Assembly: GCA_017591395.1 (NCBI GenBank)
Contig: WEDG01006634.1
Coordinates: 16,757 to 80,756 of the forward strand
DNA length: 64,000 nt
Direction of reading: 5' to 3'
From: Schistocephalus solidus
Taxonomy: Eukaryota > Platyhelminthes > Cestoda > Diphyllobothriidea > Diphyllobothriidae
In this document: piece after piece, positions 43,454-56,799 of the stretch
How positions within the stretch are numbered: position 1 is the stretch's first letter
Layout of the letters: each line of letters begins with the position of its first letter
Translations under genes and position numbers: made by a program
Notes under the pieces: model-generated
Told to the model about the DNA's origin: nothing
Seen by the model: only the letters and a program-made list of their open reading frames with translations
Database searches by the model: none

Positions 43454-44064
43454 CTACTGAATCCTAGAATCCATAGCATTAATCGGAAGCCCATCCGAGT
43501 CGTTTTGAGGCAACAGGCAACCAAGAGTTATTCACAGGTATAAGCCGGTGGGAAAATCTACTCAGCATCTCATCGAACAATTTATGGCACGAAAAACTGT
43601 CTTACGGGGACTACGCTTGCAGCATCGCACTCGCTAGCGGTTCACGGCGTGCGGTTAATGTCCCTAGCACAGCAGCGGTTCTCACGGGCACACCCACAGT
43701 CGCCTTAGAAACCACTAGCTAATCGGTTGGAGCATCTCACCCAATATCTTGTCAAACAAGTATTTCCTGAAATGGTCATTCAGTAGTGTGTGGTCTTTAA
43801 ACAAGATGACACGGCTGCTTACAAACCGGTTTTAGATATGAGTATTATCTGATAGCCACATCGAATTTGGCAATCATTTGAGAACACCTTGCCTGCAAAC
43901 TCAAATGGTGGTCACGCAACCATCATTAGCACTGTAAGTTTGACCCTGTAAAGTTATCCATTGCGTTGTGTTACAGAGCGCGTAGTGCTTGGTTATAGGT
44001 CAGAAAATTATCTGGCAAACGGTAAGCTAGTTCCAAGCAACGATAGTGGACAAAATGACACAAA

Positions 44065-44430
44065 ATTAACTACTCCTCTGCCTCCCGCGTCATCTCCTCC
44101 TTAACAAAACCTCCGCGTGTGGTTTTCCCTGCTAGTCTGTCTCTTGGCTCGAAGGCTTTTTACTTTCCGCGCTCAATTCGTACAATCCGGCAGGCGGAAG
44201 TCTGCTACTCTTCCAAACAACTTCTTTGTTCTTCAAGGTGCCATTGTATCCCTTCATCTCTTCTCCCTCCACAATGACGATTTGAGATCACCAAACGACT
44301 GTCTGTATATAAAATATTCTGACGATATGGTTATTGGCCATACTCTTGAAAATCAGAGACATCTCCAGTCTTTGAAGGATGACCTAGACTATGGCTCAGA
44401 CTGGTCATCAGATAATGGTCTTTAACTCAA
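44065..44430 (+). pseudogene. CR1-like non-LTR RT fragment, family B, second copy
   Basis: Aligns with 3774-4135. Frames read LNKTSACGFPCXSV-like sequence, LARRLFTFRAQFVQSGRRKS, ATLPNNFFVLQGAIVSLHLF, SLHNDDLRSPNDCLYIKYSD-DMVIGH (RT motif C as YSDD in place of YADD) and ENQRHLQSLKDDLDYGSDWS. This copy keeps the motif C that is blurred in 3745-4810. Both ends are truncated. Confidence 0.75.
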
Positions 44431-46663
44431 CCTTATATGACCTATAATGCTATAAAGTCTATTAAACCGTGTTTAGTTTTAAGGCCATAGCCAGAAATAA
44501 AGCTTGCTTAAAATACATCGAATATACCGTTAAAAGATCCATCGCACTACGCATATAAATAAAGTATTATTTAACAAGTTAAAAAGAGCATTATAAAGAG
44601 CCCAACGCAAGCGATGTTCAATCATGCAAAATGGCTGGATTGGAGTGCTCTCTGAGTGCTCTCTGGTCATATTAGAACAGGCGCTGATTCACTGGACCAA
44701 TTGTTGGCGCACAACTGCATCTGCCTCCTTTTCCACCTAACATTGCATGCGCATAAGTCGTTTTTAGGTGCTCACGTATATATTGTTCTACCTTCTTGTT
44801 GGAAAATTATGGCAACTTCAAATTTTGCAAAAAGTGTAGATTTCAGTTTCAAAAAACCTTTTAGTTCACGAATAATTTTGAAGCCGCCATTGCGTTAAAC
44901 CTAACTGCCGGCCTTCAAACTGCCTTCATAGAATACACTGAGACTAAATGCATTGACAAATTCCTCTGCGCTGTGGGATGATGCCATTAAGACCTCAAAA
45001 TACATTGTAATGTATATGGACCAGGTTGTGTGTTTCATATGTGGCATTTAAAAACTAAATTTACTGATGATTTATCAGTGAACAGTTCATGGTCTGAAAA
45101 ATATCATATTTTGAAACTTGTTTGAAAGCAAAAGATACCAGTTTCTTAAGTAAAATATTTAAAGGACCATTAGCTCGCTTATAACGGATAACATACACTC
45201 ATACTTCACTTATTACTCATAAGTGTAACCATAGCCTTTTTTAGGGTTTTTCATTTTTCCCAGTTTATATGCGCTAGTATACTTTTTATATTTTCTAATA
45301 TGCCTTTCATACAATTTCCATATGAAACTGTCCGAGAACATTTCTTAGCCTGGTGTGTACCATGTGCGGTGTTTTGGTCCATAAAACTGCATGCATAAAA
45401 AAATTAAAAACCTTCTTTTTGATGGGTGGGGTTAACGAAACATGGTTCAATAACATATGATGGTATGGGCAATTGAGTTACTTAGAAAAACTACTCTCTT
45501 TAAAACGTGACCACTATTTACTGACCACTATCTCCTGAAACTATACTGATTGCAATGCCATTTCTAAAAGGCCTGGTAAGAAAAACCGTAAATTTCAAAA
45601 AGTAACCTTCATGAATTATTTAAATTCTAAATGATAGAGCATTGCGTGATGTGCATGTTCTTAAAGTGGAAGACCTGCGTTGAGAGTTTACATTGATGAT
45701 TTTTCAACCAGTTTTACAATCAGTAGTTTTGATGTATCTCAAAGAGTATTAACAAATGCGCGTAGCGAAACCAATTTTATGTAATAGAAATATTTAGCAT
45801 TACTCCGCCAAAGGCCCTTGAAATTCGATTCTACAAATCTGAATGGTAGTACAGGCAAACAATGCGTCAATAGACAATTACACAGCCGAATATATGACAT
45901 TCTTTTTCTGCGCAAAACATAGATAGAGATTTTAGATTTTAGTGTCCTGCGTCCCTGTATCTGCCAAATTGTACCAGTTTGTGCAAATAATAAAAAAAAT
46001 TACAATTTTGGAGGACCTGGAATGCCAGCATTACATGCAAATTATTTAAATGCAGTGTTAATGGCTTAACTTTGACATTGCCTTGAAGACCTTGAGACGC
46101 TCACATTGTGGATCTATTCAAAATAGATTATAAAACTCTTATGATATTTGTGTTGTTCAAATGAAACACAAGTTATCCCTTCTATAACATCCAGCGTGCC
46201 ATAATACTTACGTTCCAGCAATATTTTAAGTCTGCTACGCAGCTATTAGAATTGTAGCAATCTGTTAAAAAAGGAGCTTCATTGTCCTTTTCGGATCATT
46301 CAGTGCTATAAGGCCTTCGAAAAATTTATTTTAATTGTACAGGTGCACTTATAATCAAACACAAAGAGTAAATGAATATTCATGATACATCCGCACAAAC
46401 AATTTTTCTTCTCCTTACTTGTATATCGTACGCTATCCCCACTTTCCTCTGACAATCCGAGGTCGAATCATGCTCCATGTTAATTAAAAGGTATAAATGT
46501 TTTATATATTTGTTGTCCTTTTGATACCGAAATCCCCGAACCTGACTGAATTTCTTCTTCATACCTAAAACTTGCAATCACGTAGAAAAGACAATCCATG
46601 TAAGCTAGGCCTACGTGGTAGTTTAATAGACATTAACGTCCTGAAAACAAGTGCGATTTCCAG
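44431..46663. other. no gene recognised
   Basis: AT-rich. The 80-codon plus frame at 44656-44898 and the minus frame at 46380-46577 show no known motif or clear splice sites. Confidence 0.4.
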
Positions 46664-46788
46664 ACTAAATGATCAATTTGTTAGAGAGCTTTTCGTCTCT
46701 TCGTCCAAACCTTTGTTTGCCCCTTCCGCTCCTGAACTCTGCAGGAATCTTAAGCGTCTCACTGGTCAATGCAGCAAACTCACATATG
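46664..46788 (+). CDS. weak candidate exon
   Basis: After the acceptor GCGATTTCCAG an open frame reads LNDQFVRELFVSSSKPLFAP and ELCRNLKRLTGQCSKLTYG, ending at a weak donor (ATG/GTGACG). The frame stays open to 46859. No family recognised; chance is a real possibility. Confidence 0.2.
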
Positions 46789-46859
46789 GTGACGTGAACG
46801 TTTTTTCCATATTTCCACTGACTTCAATCCCCGATCAAACAACATTTCGCTACTATTAA

Positions 46860-48541
46860 TGGGATAACCTAAATTTATTAATATAGTGAAGTTATCTAAT
46901 GCTGGAAGCCTGACGCTCCTGAAATATTTTGGGTGTGTTTTGCACCTACTAAGATTACGGCACTGTTAACGTATCATTTTCGAATCAATAAAAAAGATCA
47001 CAATTTTTGATACCATTCTAGAAGATTGCAAATTGCTCGCATAGTCACCATTTCCTCCCTACCCCTTCAACTCCATTTGATACTCTTATCAACACAAGCG
47101 TACATTTCAGCTTTTTATGACATATTTAACCTGCAAATTGTAAACTATGAATATCCAATTGCTCCAAAACCATTTTTTTCAGAATAATATTTAAAGGTCA
47201 CCATGTTGAAGACAGCTAGCCAGTTACAGATATCCTTCTCTCTTTTATGTGCTTTCCAAAATTTAATCTCTGGTTAGACGTGTTCGAAGTAACACCTGCT
47301 AGATAAGTTTCAATATCAAGTAGACGTCTCTAAAACCTTTCGAAATAAGCTGTTAGCATTAATGTGTGAATTTTGTGAGTGACTGCTTACATTGTACGTG
47401 GATGCTGTTCACACGAAAACTATACCCAATCACACCGCGAAGAATTATTAAAATATTTAACTTCGTCATTGTTGTCCCTCCATGGATTGGCTCTTTGGCC
47501 TCTCCTTGCCTGATGAATGGTTCAAATCTCTGTTGTTACTTAAATAAGTATCTTTGCTTGTAACATAGAAAGTCATAATAACGCAGCTGGCTCTTCAAGA
47601 TTTAGTTCTTATCGTCTTCAGTCTTTGCATTTCAGCAAGGCCTGCAGTTGTCTTTTTCGTAAGTCACGTAAAGCAAGCTGACATGTTTGTTTAATTCTGT
47701 CTTTTTGAATAATGCAAACGGATTTCCTCATCTCAGATCATCATTTGGATATTTTTAATTGATTTTTGAACTTGAAGGACATAATTGCTTGTAGGTGACA
47801 TGCTACACTCTATGAAATTAATTAATCTGGCAAAAGCTCAGCATGCAACATTCAATTAAAAATTTCAATGTTGATATCTTATCGTTTTTTTTGTATAAAA
47901 CTAATTCTTTTCACCTCAAAAATCCACATTTAAACCTATTTTCCTTGCAGTTAAATAGTCTGGAAATGCAAGAATTTGCATTTTAATTTGAAAAAAATAT
48001 CTCTACCGTGTTATTGTATTTTCTTTCTGTACCGATTTCGGCATTAAGAGGACGCCTTCATTAAATTATTATCGTTTTTCTGTGATCAATCGTATCCTGT
48101 GTACTCCACTTTCTTGATTAAAATTGCGTAGGAAAGCCAAAAACTCGTCATCGAACTCTGCTCGTCTTAATGCAACCCAGGAGCCCAACAGTCAATCAAA
48201 CTCCCTAAGTGCAGACAAGGTCATCGCTTAAGCTGTGGCTTTTACTGTTTACATGCTGCTCTTTCTGACTTTAATATTTAAATTATAAAATCAAGCAATC
48301 AATCAATAATGTTCCTTAGGTTTTAGCCGTTTCTAAAGTATTTCAACGTTGATTTACACTATCTGGGGTCAGACAAAATGGTTTGCTAAGTTGTCAATTA
48401 GTAAGTCTTTTGCAAAAGCAAACTTTGCAATATAACTGTCTTTAAAAATATCTCAAAATGTATTTGACACGCTTTAGCGGATCCTGCCTGCACTGTTTTG
48501 GATAGCGGATATCCACTGCATGAATTTGTAGCCAAACGATC
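46860..48541. other. no gene recognised
   Basis: Strongly AT-rich, short frames only, no repeat recognised from elsewhere in the window. Confidence 0.4.
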
Positions 48542-48766
48542 TTAAAATGTCAGTTCATTTGGCGCTAACATGCCATACAGAGAAGGATCTATATCCTTTT
48601 TCTCATGCAAATAGCAGCCAAACCACTGATACAAAAATGTGTCTTTATGGATCATTTTATTGAAAGAAAATTCATGAAAAGGGTCTGCAATCTGACATTT
48701 TCTACCATTTATATTAGTTACCTCTTCACGGTAAGCCGACTTCATTTCATGCATGCACTGTATCAA
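48542..48766 (-). CDS. weak candidate terminal exon
   Basis: A minus-strand frame of 74 codons reads MKSAYREEVTNINGRKCQIA, DPFHEFSFNKMIHKDTFLYQ and WFGCYLHEKKDIDPSLYGM, ending NELTF and stop. Composition looks like protein, and a 30-nt GTAACT..CAG segment inside could be a tiny intron that keeps the frame. Nothing known matches. Confidence 0.2.
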   Translation of the reverse strand: MIQCMHEMKSAYREEVTNINGRKCQIADPFHEFSFNKMIHKDTFLYQWFGCYLHEKKDIDPSLYGMLAPNELTF

Positions 48767-49466
48767 ATTAGTTGTTTTTGGTTTTAAAAATTAAAGAAAA
48801 AGTCAAACGTTGGGAAGCATTGCAAAGAAGCCTATCAGGACGTCTCACTAGCAGCTGCATAGCCGTTATTGTTGCTGGCAGAACATAAAATCCTAAGCCA
48901 AAAGAGATTAATAGAACAATTTCCGGTTGATTAGTGGCATCAGCTAGCTATACATGATCTCACATTTTTCATTCTCTGATATAGATGGCAGTCCCTGATA
49001 ATGCATTTAAAGGAATAAAAATCACGCTTTAGTCCTAAATAATTTAGTTGGTGACACTAAGCCGCCTTCTTTTTATCTGATGAGGAAATAAGTCAAGTGC
49101 ATTTACCGATCCGGTCATATTTCAAGCTCACTCGATTCACTGGAAGTTGAAATAACTATAATGGTTTAGAAGTTGCAAGCATTAAACTCAGTCAAAATAT
49201 TTTGTCTTTAAAAAACTACATTTAACTGCAGTCTGCATTGCTTTTTATTTGTCTTGCGTCATCTATTATACTACGGCTGGCTTTTTGTTAGATTTAAATG
49301 CAATGCATGTATACACTTTCAAAATTTGCATCAGATTGCATTTTTTCTGAAAAGATAATCAAACCTGGATTCAAAGATATTTATTTATATATCCAAATAT
49401 ATTCCAAGCAATAATCGAGTTTTTGCCTAAGAGATGATGTTATTAACTTTTTCCGTCATTTACCAG

Positions 49467-49616
49467 GAACCTTCAAGGGATTTCCACATTTATCCACCGA
49501 AAAACAAGATCGATGCCTATTTGTTTGATGTTGATGCAACAAACAAGGTTCATCTTGTATATAGCACGATGAAACCAAAAGGAACCCTTCGTTTTGTTGG
49601 CTTCATGCTCATCGGA
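49467..49616 (+). CDS. candidate internal exon of 50 codons, unknown gene
   Basis: Acceptor TCATTTACCAG, then exactly 150 open nucleotides (phase 0 both ends), then donor GGA/GTAAGGG. The peptide EPSRDFHIYPPKNKIDAYLF, DVDATNKVHLVYSTMKPKG and TLRFVGFMLIG has balanced protein-like composition. No family recognised. The surroundings are non-coding, so its gene must have long introns or be broken. Confidence 0.35.
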
Positions 49617-52379
49617 GTAAGGGAATTTATACAACTTAATTTGGATTGTCTCCAAATTCTTACGGACTAAAGGAGGTAAGCATCTTCTAGAACGAACAGT
49701 ATTGTTTTGCAGGCATTTCTAACTGAACCAGTCCTAACATGTACCCTGTAGGTGTCTTTTTTCCAAAATGCATATTGACGTTTTCAGGAATATAATCGGT
49801 TGAACTGAATTCCAAAATACCAAAAACATCATAGCTCCGGCCTTCATTTTAAAGTGCTGCGATTTGAATCTCAATTTAAGCTAAGGCGGCCTTTCAAAAC
49901 ACTGAAGGTTTTCGGTTATTTTTGTGCAACCTAGTAAATAAATAACGGATAAAAGTGTTCCACAGGTTTATCAAATGACACTTTTCGCATTGAAAGAACA
50001 TTCAGTTTACTGTAAGTATCGTATTAAATGAAACGTTAAATGACCCAGTAAAGCACCAATTTAATTTTAAAATTATGATTTCATGAGTTTTAATATCCAT
50101 TTCGCACAGAATGTTCCCTCCCAAACCATTTTAGCCACGCATAGAATTTCAGTTTTTAATTAAAATATTTTAGTGTTTCCAAAATCATAATTAACTCTAA
50201 AAATGTAATTCTTAACGTTTTTGCAATTGTAGAGGTCCTTTGACATAAACTGAACTTACTGGTCTCTGGGGTTTCCAAACCAAAGTTTATGAAATTTCCT
50301 AGGATTTTTTGCAAAAAAGACTACTTAAAATCAATTGAACAAAGGAAATAATTTTTATGCATGCGTCAGCGTCAAGCCAGTCTTTGTGACTTGAGTACAG
50401 TACCTCAAAATTATTTTAAAAAACTAACTTTAATAAGTTGGCGTTGTTTAACAAAAAATGGGTCTCCAAAAATAATTGATTATACATATGAAAAGCTTTT
50501 GGTGATACCAACGCATGTTGTGTAATATATTGGACCTGATCTACCGCCTCGTTGATAGATCCACCAGAGTTAAAAATGATGTATTTCATTTAAGATTATG
50601 CTAGTTGGCTTGAGAAGCTACTGTCTATCGTCTGTTTGTGAGAGATAAATAAAATAACTCTTACACCTAAATTTTACCATTGAAGCCTCAAGCGTGTTAA
50701 CACCAACGAATGTAAAGTTTGGTTATCCGGCATGCTCAGTAATTCGCCTTTCCGGTTAAATTAAATTAGTTTTGACGAGCAGCTTACTAATAATTCTAAT
50801 TAGTAACCTTATGTGTAAAAGTGAGTGTATTTCCCACGGCATTGTCGGCGAATATCACTTTAATGAGCGGGTTTCTGCACGAACTGACCTAGTGACGCAA
50901 GACAGTAGACAGACAAGACCAAAAACCTAGCGATCTCAAAACGGCGTTTGCATGCAGTTAAGAAGTTCAATCTGTCAAAAGAACATCAGGTCAGTTGGCT
51001 TGCTGGTCAATAAGCCCACAATGAGAGTTATTTAGTTTCTGAGCCACCTGAATGTACGAACGTGCTTTTTATTTAATTAATTGCTTATTGTACAAAAAAA
51101 TATGGAGAGATCAATAAAAGGACATGTGTACAGTCAACTGACTGCTAATAATGCTTTATTTATTATACAATAGCCAGGTAGACTGAAACATAGACAGAAA
51201 GTTTTGAATAAGTAACAATTATGAGATCACAGAACCTGTCTTATAAAGGATAACCCAGGAGAATGCCATTAGATATTTATTTTCCTTGTGGGGCCGGAAA
51301 ATAAATGCAACCTGATATTGTTTTTGTTTAAGGTCAAATTCAGCTGCATAGTGTTGATCGGGAAACGCATAGCGCTCTATTCTAACGGAAACTTTTTAAT
51401 AATTAAAATAATGTAGGAGATCTCCTGGGTGAAACTAAGCATGTATAAATGTTAATAACTGAACTGCAGCTTGCATAGACCCCATCTGTGCGAGAGTTTG
51501 GTGTGTGACTATGGTGTTAGTAAAACAACTGCTGCTAAATAATCTGCTTGATATCGCCTCTAGCGTCTACAAAGGTAGTATTAAATCAAACTTTCCCTTA
51601 CTATATGCAATATAAGCAGATACCTACAGAGGCTTTCACGGGATAACATCTCGTTCCAATCCTCAAATAGGATCGTTGCTTCTAAAGGATTAAACAAGGA
51701 TCTGCGCTGTCAGCCTGGTTCCACCGGTAACCGCTAAATAAAGCAGAATTTGAAACTGAAGGGATATTTGGACTACTTACTTAATCGCAAACCTGAACTT
51801 AAAACATAAACATATTGGAATAAAATGTACACTTTCATTTTATTTTCGGAGTTGAAAATCAGTTATGGTCAAAAAGGATCAAAAGATCCCAATGGTAATT
51901 TAATCGACGATAAATATCATGAAAGTTCATCGCACATGCGTAATGGAGCATGAATTTAATGGTAAAACTTTACTGTGGTTTTCAAAGAACATAAGTGGAT
52001 CCTAAATTGTATGGGGTATTAGGGCAAAGATACAGAGAATAGCTGTCACAAGGAAAACGGCTTGATATTTTCTGTGGTCTTTACTCATACTTCTAAATCG
52101 CTAATCCTAGACAGGTTCAATGAGTCTCCAGATGCAATATTTTTAAGAGTAGGGTTTCAAAGAACTGAGTTTTCAGTGTTGGTCTAAATCTACCTTTTCT
52201 CTTCCATGAACCGCTCAGCAGAACAGGTATCAATTCCATAGATCGGATGGTATCCCAACAGGATCTCTTGACTTTACGGATTTATGAAGTATGATGAGCA
52301 AGCGTGAGAAGCCGTGTAAACTGATTTAAAAAGAGTAGGTGAAGAAATGTACTTGTATGCAAATGCACAGGGGGTCGGT
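49617..52379. other. no gene recognised
   Basis: About 2.8 kb of AT-rich DNA with only short frames and no repeat shared with other parts of the window. Confidence 0.45.
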
Positions 52380-53115
52380 ACGCAAAAATGAGAATCCTTT
52401 CACGCCATTGCAAACTGCCAGAGGTGCTAAAATCCTGGAGGACAAGGATGAGGCTTTAACTCTCTCCTAGTTCTTCCAGTCCAACTTTGTAAAATAATCT
52501 ACCTATTTCCGACTCACTCATGCTTATGATCAAATGGTCCCAAGAGAAACCGTCTTCATTCCCAATGCATTTGTTTCAGAAATGATTACCTCCGGTCACA
52601 ATAAAAACCTCACCAGTCATTTTTGACTGGGTGCCTACCCTTCTGTTGGAAGTTTCCAACCGTCACTTCCTATTAAAGCAATGGAAGTCGAACGTCTTCC
52701 AGCATCTACAGGCCAGTGATTCTTACCTCTTTTGGTTGCAAAATCAAGGAAATCATAATAACCGAAGACTTTCTGCACTTTATCGACCATAATAACTTTC
52801 CTCCCGATGTTCAACTCGGCTTTCGCAGGGAAAGATCCTCACTTGGGTATATTATAATTTCAGTTGACCACTTAAGCAGGAACGCAATGTAGGCAAAATG
52901 GTGTAAGCCCACTACATCTACTTTAAGAAGACTTTCAAAAGCATTCCTCACCAAACGTCTCCGGAAAATGTGGGCAGCGCAGTATGTTGTGAAAGCCTCT
53001 TTGCATAGATCCAGTCCTTCGAGTACCAACAGTCCTCAGAGGTTTGGGTGGGGCACAGTGTCACACGGGACTCAATTGTAGGCTCAACTTTATTCCTTTG
53101 ACCTAGACTGTGGAG
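52380..53115 (+). pseudogene. CR1-like reverse transcriptase fragment, family E
   Basis: Frames read NPFTPLQTARGAKILEDKDE (pre-RT linker), LSxFFQSNFVK, then YRPVILTSFGCKIKEIIITE, DFLHFIDHNNFLPDVQLGFR, RERSSLGYIIISVDHLSRNA and, in a decayed motif-A area, TTSTLRRLSKAFLTKRLRKM. YRPV.LTS..CKI.E.I and LGFRRERS are standard non-LTR RT fingers. The catalytic Asp of motif A is not readable and the palm beyond it is absent. Confidence 0.75.
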
Positions 53116-54459
53116 TCATTAGGTTTGCCCTAGGCAGATACCACTGAAATGCAACTGGTCAAAGTCATGAATTGAGCCGCAAGGTGGCTTCTTATGGGTT
53201 TTTTCCGTAAATTCACACATATTATATAGAAAAATTATTTTGTGTGTACTTAGTCTGAAAATCTTTCTCACACTTCTACAGCCCGTTGTGACAACAGAAC
53301 CAGACATTCTCCCCACCCGCTTATCTATGCATTGGCAGCTGTATAGTGGCGAATTGTTGATTTGTTTTGTAATTGTTACTACATTGTAACTAGTTGACAG
53401 TCAGAAGGGCTTGACTGTGTGGATAACATTTTCCTTCAAACCAACCCTGAACTGCACGATGGTGTCAAATTCAGCCATCTTAAAAGGTGGGCTACTGTGG
53501 GGTTTAAAAAAAAAGTTTCTCCAAAATGTATGGAACCATCTTGTAACCATATCTTAAATAAGCTCTGCAGGCATGGAGACCTCGGAACGTCTGCGACTAT
53601 ACCATCATTGAGAAGACTCGGATGTGGTCGAGCAACAACTGGTTTCATCCTTCTTACAGGCAGCTAAGCTACACTTTTTACACCGTAAATGGTCTACCCT
53701 GTACCTTTTTCCACAAGGAATTAATTCACACGTCCACTCTGTGCAGTTATCCTGTTAATCTACGCAAGTATTTTGACAGTAGCAAAATGTTTGCTGTGTA
53801 GAACACTCTGCCTGTTCATTTGGTTTTCTCCTCAAGTGTGGATTCATTTAGGTCCAAACAAGGTACGCATCAAGCTATCCCAACTGCATTGTGTTACTAT
53901 TGCATATAAAATGGCCACTATTAATAAAGTTATGATGGGATTTTGTTATGCAGACCATTGCATGTCGTATGCACTTACGTAGACGAGCACATTTTTCATG
54001 TTCGTTATCTACAGACTCCTTACTTCGCTTTTACATTCAGCTATAAAGAGTTTAGACGATTTCGCCTATCTTTCTCTTAATAAAACTGAACTATGCTAAA
54101 TTATGCTGTATTTTATTGCCCACGTAATGAGAAATTAAGGCGTTATGATGAAGTATACAGGGTTTCTTTAGATTTTGCACAAACGTCGCCTTCCAAGAAG
54201 AGAGGAAAACAATACCTTTCCGATTTGCCGTAAGCAAAGTCATGCCGCAATGGCTGATGTTCAGTAGAGCAAATAAAACTGTTATTTCAATTTAACATAG
54301 AATATATATGCATGTTTCCACTTCAGAAAAAAGAAACACAAAATTCGTTAACCACAGGCTGTCATTGTGGGCTGACATCCCGTTTAAATTGGCTGTCGCC
54401 TCTTCCATATTTCTTCTAAGGTGCCGTACATGGGGTTTAATTCGATGTGTCAGTTAATG
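53116..54459. other. no gene recognised
   Basis: Frames at 53419-53667 (both strands) and 53773-53982 have no known motif. No repeats recognised. Confidence 0.4.
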
Positions 54460-55260
54460 CATGAGTCATCTGAGTAAATAGCTTGCAAAAAGGTTCGGCC
54501 TTTCGTAAGTGTGCAGGAAGCAACAATGCGGGTTTTGTCCCAGAAATATTTTATCCCAGGTTCCAGCGTATGCATGGCATCTTCAGCTTAGTTGTTTCTC
54601 TTCCTTACTGCCAGTTGATATTCAAAGAGGCATGTGGAGGTTAATCTTTCTGTCTGACCACAATACACCTCATTTCAACTGTCGAAAGGAATCTTTTGCA
54701 TGTTGGCTTGTGCGCCACTGCGATTTGATGATTTCTTTGGTGTCTTTCAACAAGTCGGACACGTTTTTAATGTACAGAAGCGTTCGCCAGATTACTAGGT
54801 TTGTGCGATTGATCCTAAAAATCTAGTTTCTTACCTTATTCTTTTAATTCCTCTCTTCCCAGGCATTGATGCGAAAAATCTCTTGGAAAGCCATTTCTGA
54901 AAAATAATTTGAACTAATAACCAAGTTCAATTCGGTAGACATCGATATCAGAAGAGTGTGTTTGTGCTCGATTGAGTATGGTGTTAACAGTACTCCGCTT
55001 GTGAGCAACATTTTGCTTGCTCTGGTAATGTAGGATAACATTCGCATAAACATTTTTTGCGGTTAATCGAGGTGTGAAATGTCCCGCCAGTCTTTAACTG
55101 TTCAAGGACTCCAAGAAATAGGAGTTTACTGTCAACTTCTATTTCAAACGTGAAGGTGATACATGGCAACTTTGAGTTAATAACCCTATGTAGCGTACCT
55201 AATTGATCCTTTCTAATGATGACAAACGTGTTATCCAAAAAGTTTACCCATAATTGAGGT
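54460..55260 (-). pseudogene. PLE fragment: RT palm and GIY-YIG
   Basis: Minus frames: VNFLDNTFVIIRKDQLGTLH (PLE motif C, usually YVDDTFVII; here LDN), RVINSKLPCITFTFEIEVDS, KLLFLGVLEQL, TSINRK, then shifted frames HYQSKQNVAHKRSTVNTIL, FRNGFPRDFSHQCL and the GIY-YIG area ECIVVRQKDRLTST-like, FEYQLAVRKRNN, AEDAMHTLEPGIKYFWDKTR and EFLQAIYSDDSCIN-like. Same strand and correct order relative to the PLE pieces at 56500-56799 and 59539-59755, so all three probably belong to one PLE split by later insertions (SINE, Rep-A, DNA transposon). Confidence 0.75.
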
Positions 55261-55429
55261 TAGCAAGTAGTAAGGCAGTATCCTTTTATTTTTGCATTCT
55301 AACAGCAATCAAAAAGTCAGAGATGAGTGACCTACGAGTCGACCGAAAAATGCGCACTGTAAGGAGCAACTGATTTTGGGGAGGCAGCGTAATGATACTT
55401 TTTCGGGAAGCGAAAAGAGCGCACTGCAA

Positions 55430-55607
55430 TGTGAAGACTGGGCAGATGAATATTGTCGGCAAAGACTAGGGAGACTTAAATGGTCATTTCTGGCTTCTTA
55501 GCCATCGTCAGCCGTTCATACCCAAGCCCAGGTGATGCACCACCGCAGAATCCAATCGTGACCCTTTGATCACAAATTCAACGCTCTAACTATTGAACCA
55601 TGGGCTC
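55430..55607 (-). repeat. tRNA-derived SINE, copy 3
   Basis: The minus strand from 55607 reads GAGCCCATGGTTCAATAGTT then AGAGCGTTGAATTTG, a diverged form of the head in copies 1 and 2, with a decayed B box. The body shares CGTCAGCCG, AATGACCATTT and GTCTTTGCCGA with the copies near 11990 and 62480. It lies inside the broken PLE. Confidence 0.65.
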
Positions 55608-55954
55608 ATTGTCTTTCCGGTTAAGAAAGGGATCATTGACTTGCATTAGTTGAAAAACGCTTTACGATGGCTAACGGAACTCACTTGTGAACCACAATAC
55701 AGAGCGGAACGAGTGAGTTCCCTTGGCGACCTGTAAAAGTTCATCAGTGAATGCAAAAGTATAAACTAAATATCACACTTCTGCGGAAATAAGTGGTTAA
55801 ACATGCAATGAGGAAGATTTAATCTCTATTAATGCCACGCAACTAGCAAAAAAAACTAACAGACATCAAATCAGCCAGCAACAAAGATAAAAAAGTTGAA
55901 TGGCGGCAATACTGTGTAAAGCGCTAAGGCTATACGCGCCTGCAGTTAGTAAAA

Positions 55955-56215
55955 ACATACGACAGTTCGACCGTCGTAGTCCGACGATGTTCATCGTATG
56001 TGCCACGTAAGGGTGATGCAGGGACGTTGACTTGCGATTGATTTAGTTTAAAGAGATATTCACCCTGCACTGCATTTACCGCACTCTCTCCTACTCACAC
56101 ACCTGAGCCCGGTGTCATAACAGAGTCAAAAAGACCGGATATGGGATAGGAATTTGTTGGCTCTCGCGGCCGGAGCCATTTCTGGGCGTACCACAACACC
56201 TGAAAGGCAAACAAA
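55955..56215 (+). repeat. Rep-A dispersed repeat, plus-strand copy
   Basis: Matches the reverse complement of 24370-24665: CAGTTCGACCGTCGTAGTCC, GACGATGTTCA, GCAGGGACGTTGACTTGCG, ACCGCACTCTCTCCT, CACCTGAGCCCGGTGTCA, AGAGTCAAAAAGACCGGA, CGCGGCCGGAGCC and TGGGCGTACCAC. Inserted between the two halves of the PLE. No open frame is conserved. Confidence 0.7.
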
Positions 56216-56499
56216 GAGCTAGTGAACAGATCATCAAGGAATACGACAGATAACGTAAGCGACCACCTGTGGTGGCGTGGGGAACTTTAGCGGTGTATCT
56301 GAAATAAACCAGACCGAGTCGGATTTTGAGGAGTCCTGTCTGGCCTCAAACCTTTAAATACGTTTTTCAGCCATGATTTGGTACGTATTCAGATTTAAAA
56401 CTTTCCGTTTTTATTACCTAGACCAACATATGCAAGTTTTTTTAAGACCAGTACATCAGTGTTTAAGAAACCACCTGAGAAAGCGCGCAGTTATACAGT

Positions 56500-56799
56500 T
56501 GATGAAATATCCATTTTTCCTACGGAGGAATCCCTCGTAGTCACCCATCGCAATGATCATTTGAGAGATCGAAAGATTGACACGATCCACAAGGTGATTC
56601 TATAAAGTTGGAGGCTGGTGTATTCACAACTGTAAAGAGGGATGAGAACTGTGACCAAGTATACATGAGCTCCTTGAGACTATCGGTCGCAGTGGTACTG
56701 CTGGTTTCTGAACCTCGAGTTGTCCACAGATTTTACCTTTGGTTGACTCTGTTTGTCTCGAGGACTTTGCAATATCCCCTGATATTTTCTTCTCCCCTG
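56500..56799 (-). pseudogene. PLE reverse transcriptase, middle piece (interrupted copy)
   Basis: The minus frame entering from the transposon insertion reads GEKKISGDIAKSSRQTES then KGKICGQLEVQKPAVPLRPI-VS. IYG.PKVHKPG.PLRPIVS is the conserved PLE RT block, so this is the direct continuation of 59755-59539. Further on the frames are shifted (VNTPASNFIES, RVNLSISQMIIAM). The remaining palm lies at 54460-55260. Confidence 0.75.
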
